From Priapulus caudatus (Eukaryota; Priapulida; Priapulimorpha; Priapulimorphida; Priapulidae), in the NCBI RefSeq assembly GCF_000485595.1, contig NW_014577856.1, positions 68,126 to 94,648 on the forward strand: a stretch of 26,523 bases of DNA, given 5' to 3'. Made by a program: the position numbers and the translations under genes. The notes beneath the pieces are model-generated. The model had not been told where the DNA came from and did no database searches. It saw only the letters and a list, made by a program, of their open reading frames with translations. Position 1 is the first letter of the stretch. Every line of letters begins with the position of its first letter. This document shows positions 18,945 through 26,523 of the stretch, in pieces.

Positions 18945-20213
18945 CATTATATATATAAATATAGCGTGTATATGGCGTATATATATATTTCGATATTATC
19001 ATTCATCATCATCATCATCATCCTCACTCATACATATTTCGTATTATTAGCTCTTGATATATTAATATAGGTGAATTTGTTGTATCAATACGTATACAAA
19101 TGACGACACGTGACATATAGTGACAGGTGTGTGTTTGATGAATGGAGGCTGCCAGAATGCCTGCCTGAGAACATACCTCTATGCACGTGTTTACGCATGA
19201 ACGGTACTGTTGTGGCGGTTCTGTTCTATTATGAACGTCAACTGCGATCTTGAATCAGCACGATGTACCGCCTTTTTTTACAGAGTGTAATATCGTCGTT
19301 AGTGACTGCATATGGCAGCATATTCGCACGCGAATTAGTATGTTTGTCGCGCGTTCAATACTACGTGTAGCCGCGTTTCATTATGTTATATTAATATCTA
19401 TAAATTTCTCATGATATATTTTTTTGATTATTTATAATAATGTTATTATTATTATTTGTATTATTATTCTTAGTGGTATAATTCATTGTTGCTATTATTG
19501 TTGTTAGTATTAATGTTATGGAAGCGAGTCTGCGTACATATTTCTGTGATATTCGAAACGCGATTGCGCGCAGTGACGGTGAGTGTTCGGTTTCACACGC
19601 CTCTATACACGTCGGCCTGTAAGTTACACATGTTTCGCTGCCGCTGCGAGCCCATACGAACCACATGATAGTTACAGCGTTGGCACTCGTCATTGTGTGC
19701 GCCACAATGGACAAGCTCCGTAATTTCTGCTAAATTCTCCCTTAAACGCTACGCGTCTACTTCGCGGGCCATTGCAGCGGCCGGCTGCCACGTGAGTCTC
19801 AATGGATACTTTATCCCTCCGCGCGTCTCTCTTTTCTCTCGCATAATTCCCACAATAAGTATTGTTTTATTTCGCGCGGCTAATACACGCGCGCCCCGGT
19901 TCTTCGTTTACGGTAATTGAATGCTTACGATCTCGACAAAAGATATGTTATTATCCGGCGTGTTTACGCGCAAGTACAATGTGGTTAGCGACATAATATT
20001 TGCTGGCTGTCTGTGCGTTAATAGACCGCCACCTGTTGACACAGTTAAATTAGCTTCTCTAATAGTCGTTAATCACGGACGTAGGGCCGAGCTGCAAATT
20101 TGATGCAACTGTTGCAAGTAACGTGATGCTGGGTGCAACGATCGCTTCCTCTCGCGTGCCCTTCTCATTCGCACCTGCTAGAAAGGTCTATAAAAAGAAG
20201 AGTTGTGTTTAAT
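18945..20213. other. Module copy 2, island 5
   Basis: Matches 11163-12390 in full order: TA run, CAT run, ATT-rich part, then the TAAT-rich part. Differences are mostly one- or two-base indels. Frames of 60-100 codons exist but do not match copy 1. Confidence 0.55.
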
Positions 20214-20366
20214 ATTTCTCTGCCACCTTCCCCCCCCCACTCACACAAAAGACATTTTGCTTATGTATTTTCTGCCACCCCCCCCCCCCCCACACACACA
20301 CAAAAGACGATTTTGTTAATTTTCTGCACCCCCTCTCCCCCCCCCCACACACACACAAAATTGTAA
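20214..20366. repeat. C-run/CA minisatellite, three ~50-bp units (module copy 2)
   Basis: Three units, starting near 20214, 20268 and 20320, each with tttctgc(c)acc, a C run, a CA run and an AAAAGAC or AAAATTG tail. Copy 1 has two. The extra unit resembles the first unit of copy 1 most closely in its tail. Confidence 0.85.
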
Positions 20367-21026
20367 ATTTTCTATAGTTATATATAGGTTTGAAGCGGCA
20401 CCACGTATTAAATTAGTCTAAAATCCCTATTACCGTGCCTATATATGATGGGCATAGGGCGGTTGCCTATCTCCGCTTTCTTAACCCGAGGCCAACGATA
20501 TTATATATTCGTCAGTAATTTAGCGTTATATTGCCTGACTAGCACTCGCAGAATCAGAGTGACCCATGTGTAATGTGAAAACAAGGCGCCTGTGATTGTA
20601 TTCATTTGGCAAGAATAATGGCCGTAACGGCTAGGTTTCCCGGACACTCTGTGCATGGACCCACGCTACAGGTAGAATTGCAATTAATCCGTGATCCTGA
20701 CCATACCGCCTTACTCAGTCCTAATGATCACATTATTAGGTATTACACAATGATACCACAATACTTACATAAAAACAAAAATACGCGTGAACGACATTAA
20801 CCTGCAGTGCTGGACCTATCATCACATACTATTAAAAATGAATGAATTAAAAACAAGACAACACAACCAACCCATTGAAGCGATAAAAGTATTGCGCATA
20901 TCATGAGAACTTGAAATCTAGTGAATTTGCTCGTCTTGTATCAATAATTGTTCGAATGCTGCCAATTAAGATTAAAGAATATTGGATGAGCGTATTTCAC
21001 ATATTTATATATGTAGCGTGAAGGCA
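20367..21026. other. Module copy 2, island 6
   Basis: Matches 12490-13133. The 106-codon frame of copy 1 is broken here by indels. No gene or RNA recognised. Confidence 0.55.
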
Positions 21027-21037
21027 TACACACACAC

Positions 21038-21078
<41 letters not shown>

Positions 21079-21149
21079 CACACACACACACACACACAAC
21101 ACACACACACACACACGTACACGCACTCACACACACACACACACGTACA

Positions 21150-21191
<42 letters not shown>

Positions 21192-21239
21192 CACACACAC
21201 ACCACACACACACACACACACAACACCACACGTTACACG

Positions 21240-21278
<39 letters not shown>

Positions 21279-21298
21279 CACACAACACACACACACAA
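21027..21298. repeat. (CA)n array, module copy 2
   Basis: ca array with the same two inserts as copy 1 (gtacacgcactc at 21117, gtacagcgcg at 21145) plus an additional gttacacgc insert (21231) and several caca-acac slips. Confidence 0.95.
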
Positions 21299-21745
21299 GT
21301 GAGAAAGATATGCGAGCACTATGAACACGCGCATACAGTGCATTTGTTGAAATTCTGCATACATTACAAACGGTATAATGAGTCGCCAACACCGGCGATA
21401 CACGCGATGTACACGAGAAAAAGCTCGTCCGAATTGTATGGCGTGTCGCAAGGGAGAGAGTACAATAAATTTGTTCTGCGTAGCTGATTCTGAGACGTAC
21501 CGCTACAGACGATGCGTGCTGGTTGGCATCCTACATCAAACGTGCGTCGCTCTAACGATGGCAGCGACTCCTTACGTGCCGCGTCGCGCGTGCGTGTGCT
21601 GTGCGTGCGCGTATGCTATGTTTGCGGCGTGTGGGTGTGGCGCGTGCAGGTGGTGCTGGGCGTGCGTGCGTACGTGTGCGCGTATGTTATGTGTCTCATC
21701 GGCGTGTATCAGCACCGTGGCGTGCGTGCGTACGTGCTTTCCGTG
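21299..21745. other. Module copy 2, island 7 and GT-rich block
   Basis: Matches 13356-13798. From about 21557 it turns GT/GC-rich, with more interruptions than copy 1. A 132-codon Cys/Ala/Arg-rich frame runs into the GT-rich part; the same stretch of copy 1 reads differently, so I do not call a gene. Confidence 0.5.
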
Positions 21746-22340
21746 TTTGCGGATTCGCTTAATTAGTGAATTTTAATTAGCATCGCCGTCGGTGCACACT
21801 GAGCGGCTCTGATGCGGCGGCTACTCGCTTCGGTCCGTGGAAATCCAACGTCCGTTTGACGTAGCGCCACTAATTCGCGATACAAAATCTGAATGCTAAT
21901 AATGACAAAAAGCTGAGCTTGTGAAGACGGTTCTGTGGCGGGTGGTATAGCACAGGATGATTGGAGGAGATTAGGCATCATGGTGAGAGAAGAGAGAGAG
22001 AGCGGTGCAGGATGTCTGCCTGCCAGCCTCGCCCTCCTCCCTCGCCCCTTCTCATCCAGCAACCGTCGCGTACATGGTGATTATAGCATATATCCAGCAA
22101 ACCGCGCGCTACATTGGTGTATACGAATGCCATAGAGTATCGCTATGCGCTGGCGCGCAGCCAACCCTATTAAGCCCATATATGCGAGCGACAAATTTAC
22201 TGCTGAACAAACGCAGACTTAACTTTAATATATAACTTCATTAACAGCAGATAATACAAAATTATGGCAAATCTCTAAGTATCGATAAATTCTTCCTCGA
22301 TTTTTGACAACTGGCAGTGTCCACAGCACGGAGTAGTCCA
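21746..22340. other. Module copy 2, island 8
   Basis: Matches 13799-14355, including a GA run (about 21987-22000) and the two-unit 34-bp duplication at 22054-22128. Homology to copy 1 stops after acggagtagtcca, where the sequence changes to right-flank DNA. Confidence 0.55.
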
Positions 22341-22579
22341 TCACTATATATAGTACTAATTATTATTATATATATAGATATAGCGCGTGTGTGTATACAT
22401 GAAACAGAATGTATGTGAGAGATGCTATTATGCAGATATTATTTTGACAGTAGATAATTATCGAAAAGTTGTTCCCGTCAATATCTGTAATATTTCCCGA
22501 AGTTCGCGGAATTTATATAATCTGATATAATAAAACTGTTGTGCTAACCAGTGTAAATGTGTAAGTATGAGGAGATATA

Positions 22580-22617
<38 letters not shown>

Positions 22618-23040
22618 CATATACGTATATATATAATGTATATCTATATATATATACATGTATATATATACCGTATTATTACGAAATAAAATGCGCATTC
22701 AAATGCACTGAGTGCGCAATTTCCCGTAAAAATATTAAAATATTCACAAATAAGATAAGTCCGCAATGCATGGATTTTGATGTCTGGGAAATACCACGAA
22801 TCGCGAAATGAGGTGGCGTGTCGACTCGAAGCTGTAAATGTGTTAGAGAACAGATAACGCTATACTAGATTCTAGTCGAGAGAATGTATTTGAGGTAATT
22901 ACTAAACACTCTGCCTTCGTGTATCTGTTTACAGACAGATGACTTACACTCGCAATCCCTGTGGATGGGAAGATGTCGAAAGGTAGGTGATTGTATATAG
23001 AATTGCACGCACACGAATGGGTGCACGCGCGCGCACTCTT
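22341..23040. other. Right-flank single-copy DNA with a TA array
   Basis: AT-rich sequence present once. A TA array with tac/tgt breaks lies at about 22575-22671. The rest is mixed sequence without a recognisable gene. A TTC/GAA cluster at 22494-22511 resembles a heat-shock element but with wrong spacing. Confidence 0.5.
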
Positions 23041-23159
23041 CTGCCTTTCTCTCTCTCTCTCCGTCTCTCTCGCTGTCTTTCTCTCTCTTTCTCTCTCTTC
23101 TCTCTCATCTCTCTCTCTCTTCTCTCTCTTCATCACTCTCTCTCTCACTCTCTCTCTCG

Positions 23160-23194
<35 letters not shown>

Positions 23195-23294
23195 ACTCTC
23201 TCGCTCTCACTCTCTCTTTTTCTCTCTCTCCTTTCTCTCTCTTCTATGTTCTGTCCGGCAGTCAGTCTTCGTTCTGCCTGTGTGTCTGTCTGTC

Positions 23295-23329
<35 letters not shown>

Positions 23330-23398
23330 CCTCTCCTCTCTCCCTAATTCTTCTCTCTCCTCTCTCTCTCTCTCTCTCTCGTCTCTCTCACTCCTATC
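23041..23398. repeat. (CT)n pyrimidine array
   Basis: Long ct runs with t- or ca-containing breaks and one mixed insert (about 23245-23299). Leu/Ser frames on + and Arg/Glu frames on - are by-products. Confidence 0.92.
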
Positions 23399-23604
23399 TT
23401 CTATCTATCTTATCTATCTATCTATCTATCTATCTATCGTATCTTGTCTATCTATCTAATCTATCTTATCCTATCTTATCTACATCTATCTATCTATCTA
23501 TCTAATCTATCTATCCTATCTATTATCATTGTTTCTATCGTATCTATTATCTCTATCTATCTATCTGATCTATCTATCTATCGTATCTACTCTATCTATC
23601 TTTC
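23399..23604. repeat. (TCTA)n tetranucleotide array
   Basis: tcta repeats with single-base losses (for example ctatcgtatc, ctaatcta) and one short mixed insert near 23527-23545. It follows the CT array directly. Confidence 0.92.
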
Positions 23605-23755
23605 TTGTAGCGCGGCGTCCACTTTCCTTTTTTTCGTGTGTTCAAGCGAGTCTTAGCCCGCGCATGATTGCAGCCAATGTGTTTAAGTATACGAAAATAT
23701 TTTAATCAAACTATCAATAAAAATCTGGACTGTCTCTACTTGACGCATTCGACCC

Positions 23756-24039
23756 CACACACACATGGGTTTCCACATCACACACACACACACACACCAC
23801 ACACACACACACAACACATCACACCATGCACACACACACACACACACACAGGCACACACACACACGCACACGAACCTCACACACACACACACACACGACA
23901 CAGCACACCACCACACGACCACACCACACACACACACTGGCGCGGCACACACCACACACACAGCACGCTATGCAACGCACGCACGCCACAACAACACAGA
24001 CACACATCACACACACAAACACACACACACACACACACA

Positions 24040-24091
<52 letters not shown>

Positions 24092-24118
24092 CACACGCAC
24101 ACACACACACACATGCTC
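23756..24118. repeat. (CA)n array with (GCAC)n core
   Basis: ca repeats with frequent cca and gca breaks and a mixed insert at about 23938-23998. A pure gcac run lies at about 24041-24080. Thr/His and Cys/Val frames are by-products. Confidence 0.92.
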
Positions 24119-25026
24119 GCACATAATAATTACTAACGAGTGTGTATGTAACCGTACATTATATTATTGCCCACGTAAACTAAATATGTGGCGGCAACGG
24201 CAAAAGCCCGTTTCACCGACCTGACACTAGGTGACGCCACCTGATTACTTAACAGCGATTCATAACAGGAATTACCCAGACGCTTGCGCACATAGGCCTA
24301 CTGGAATAAAAGTATCAGGGGACCTAAAGCCTATATCGGGCCTTAGTTCTCATGGCTACGATTATAAGCAGTGTGGACAAATGGAGACAAAACGTGCATA
24401 ACAAATATGAAAAGACGCTTGACATAGTTGATTTTATGAGTTGATCGTCAGAGCGTCAGACGATTAATGGAGAAATGATGGGTTGGGAACTCAGCGTTCT
24501 GCGCTCTATATACTCAGACCAGCGGCATGCAGACTACGTACCCGTCACGTCTGATCGTAAAACAACTGCTTTTCGCCATAATTAATTTCAGGTTAGGAAA
24601 CAATGACGTTGAGGTCAATTCGAACTCATGGCTAAAGGCATTTCAAGCCGCTAAGGGTGAGAACAGAACTCTAAACAAACAACAACGCTAATCTAGGATG
24701 GGAACTGACGGTTATAGACAGTCGTGTGAACGCAAACTCTTTAATTTCACACTTCTAAACTATGTACCCAGAGACCTAAATATATGGCGAGTTTCGATAT
24801 TTTTCCGACAGGTGGCGCAAGCATACAATAAGCAACAATAGCGGGAGTATCGGAGCGGCTTTGCAATCATAAATTATGATGCTATGCGGACTATGCTATT
24901 TTTCGTGAGGACATACCTTCCTTGATGTTGATATAATGCCGTCTGATTCTCTAAACGCATACAGTATCATTAACTATAAAGCATTATAAATAAATAAATT
25001 ATATATATATTAGCTCCTGATATACA
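24119..25026. other. 0.9-kb single-copy island, possible decayed dispersed repeat
   Basis: The only long non-repetitive stretch of the right flank. No open frame over about 60 codons crosses it and I recognise no gene. Internal features: a dyad aggtg-acgc-cacct at 24229-24242; caggtggcgc at 24811; near-identical 13-mers taaatatgtggcg (24181) and taaatatatggcg (24777), 596 bases apart; and related phrases gggaactcagcg (24486) and gggaactgacgg (24700). These paired fragments hint at an old repetitive element with internal duplication, but I cannot place it in a family. Confidence 0.4.
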
Positions 25027-25310
<284 letters not shown>

Positions 25311-25328
25311 AAAAATATCGGAATATGA

Positions 25329-25379
25329 ACGAGAGAGGGGAGGTGAGAGAAGAGCAGTCAAGAGAGAGAGAGAGAAAAG

Positions 25380-25410
<31 letters not shown>

Positions 25411-25500
25411 GATAGATAAGAGAGAGAGAGAGCGAGAGAGCGAGAGAGAGAGAAAAGAGAGAGAGAGATAAGAGAGTAGAGAGAGAGAGGAGAGATCGGA
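25329..25500. repeat. (GA)n purine array
   Basis: ga runs with gata, gagc and aaaaga breaks. It is of opposite strand sense to the CT array at 23041-23398. Confidence 0.92.
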
Positions 25501-25618
25501 GGCAAGCGGGAGAAAATCGGTTGTAAACGCATCGACAAAAAAAAACCGAAGCGCATAGAAATCTCGAAGTGCAATATTCTTTCATTGGTATACTGAGATT
25601 AAGATTGCGGGCGCAGAT
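25501..25618. other. Short single-copy insert between GA arrays
   Basis: About 120 bases of mixed sequence with an eight- or nine-base A run (about 25537). No feature recognised. Confidence 0.5.
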
Positions 25619-25684
25619 AGCAGAGAAAGCGAAGCAACGAGAAGAGAGAGAGAGGAGAGGGAGAGAGAGAGAGAAGAGAGAGGG

Positions 25685-25722
<38 letters not shown>

Positions 25723-26335
25723 AGAGAAGAGGAGAGAGAAGAGAGAGTAAATAGAGAAGAGAGAGAGTGAGGAAGGATGGAGTGTGAGGAAAGTAGGATA
25801 GGGACTATGAGGAGATGGGGAGATAGAAAGCAGAGCGAGAGAGTTTGTGTGAAAGATAGGAAGAAGGCAGGTGAGAACAGAGAGAAATTTGGGAAGCGAG
25901 AACGAGTGAAAAATACGGAGGAGTATATAAAAGAGGGGTAAGAAGAGCAGGACATTGAGGGATGACAGAGAGGGCAAGGAGAGGGGGAGAGAGAGAAGAG
26001 TAAGTGTGTGGAGGAGAGGTTGCATGCAGTAGAGAGAGAGAGAGAAGAGAGAAGGAAGACAAGATAGGGACAAGACGGAGACAGGGATAGAGACTGTTAG
26101 CGAGGATTGGAAGTTACATGAGAAAAAGATAGAGGAAGGAGGAGGGAAGGAGGCAGATAAACAATGAAAGGGAGATAAGGGATGGAGGGATGGGAGAGGG
26201 GAGGGGAGGGAGCTAGATAGGGGATGATAGGGAGGATGGACGGAGGTAAAGAGAAGAGGCGAGATAGAATGAGAGTAGCAAGAGGAGGGAGATAGGGAGG
26301 AGGGATAGAGAGGCGTCAGGGAGGTAAGAAGAGAC
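25619..26335. repeat. GA/GGA-rich purine block
   Basis: About 700 bases of mostly purine on the + strand: pure ga runs at the left, passing into degenerate ggaga/gata-rich sequence at the right. Leu/Ser frames on the - strand are by-products. Confidence 0.9.
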
Positions 26336-26523
26336 TTTCAACATCGGGTAAATGTGCACAAGCGCAACTCGTCAGTAAGGACTTTAATAAAGTCCGTAAC
26401 AGAAATGCCGCGGTCGGGCGGCGCCGGCTACGAGGGCCACAGTGTGCGCACTGCACAGATACCTGAAACGATAAGCTCGCTCCAACGGCATTCATCCCGC
26501 ACACTCACCGCACGAACTGCACG
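26336..26523. other. Right-edge single-copy, GC-rich DNA
   Basis: Mixed sequence with a GC-rich centre (cggtcgggcggcgccggc near 26412). It contains a small hairpin at 26379-26395: 7-base arms ggacttt and aaagtcc around aat, with AATAAA at its middle. The window ends here, so a larger feature may be cut off. Confidence 0.45.

Larger units (their letters stand above)
14356..22340. repeat. Duplicated module, copy 2 (about 8.0 kb)
   Basis: Follows copy 1 directly; the joint is a TA run. It carries the same islands in the same order and orientation. It is shorter mainly because its CATA array is about half as long. It has a long pure TAG run, a C-rich segment with a palindrome in place of the GCAC run, and one extra C-run repeat unit. 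Neither copy is uniformly the more intact one: frames and motifs are broken in both. Confidence 0.93.

Noticed and set aside
22494-22511. Heat-shock-element-like cluster TTC-cc-GAA-g-TTC-gcg-GAA
   Set aside because: The four half-sites are not at the regular 5-base spacing required: there is one base between the second and third, and three between the third and fourth.
24590-24640. Possible tRNA B-box-like stretch (ggtcaattcgaactc)
   Set aside because: Does not match the B-box at key bases and no A-box or cloverleaf is evident upstream.
26379-26395. Hairpin with central AATAAA as a terminator or polyadenylation site
   Set aside because: The stem is only 7 bp, there is no gene upstream, and AATAAA occurs often by chance.

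Overview
The window reads as non-coding eukaryotic DNA, most likely from an animal. It is packed with microsatellites and minisatellites, and it contains a 10-base run of N typical of a scaffold gap. There are no prokaryote-style gene clusters. I found no protein-coding gene, rRNA or tRNA that I can defend. The many long open frames lie in simple repeats (poly-Cys/Val/Arg, poly-Thr/His, poly-Tyr/Ile-His, poly-Leu, poly-Ser/Pro) and are what such repeats give in several frames at once. A few TTAGGG-like units occur at one internal site, but they do not identify the species. The single-copy islands look metazoan; I cannot name a taxon.

Layout. Positions 1-5620 form the left flank. In order they hold a 1.5-kb ACGT-rich minisatellite, an 11-copy 50-bp minisatellite, a 13-unit array alternating 25- and 23-bp units, a G-rich tract, a ~296-bp inverted-repeat element (4227-4522) whose core carries eight telomere-like units, a CA/GCAC-rich block and a TG array. 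Positions 5623-14355 and 14356-22340 are two head-to-tail copies of one ~8-8.7 kb module. Each copy runs in the same order: single-copy island, CA, island, GCGT, long pyrimidine tract, island, CAG/TAG triplets, island, CATA array, CA array, island with ATT repeats, C-rich repeat, island, CA array, GT-rich block, island. The copies differ mainly by scattered one- or two-base insertions and deletions plus changes in repeat length. The right flank (22341-26523) holds a TA array, then CT, TCTA and CA arrays, a 0.9-kb single-copy island, then GT and GA arrays and a short GC-rich end.

The parts most worth checking are the inverted-repeat element with the telomere-like core, the module duplication (true tandem duplication, or two haplotypes laid end to end by the assembler), the alternating 25/23-bp array, and the mirror-like arrangement of microsatellites around 24119-25026. 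The scattered indels between copies suggest an imperfectly polished long-read assembly, so reading frames in this window should not be trusted base by base.
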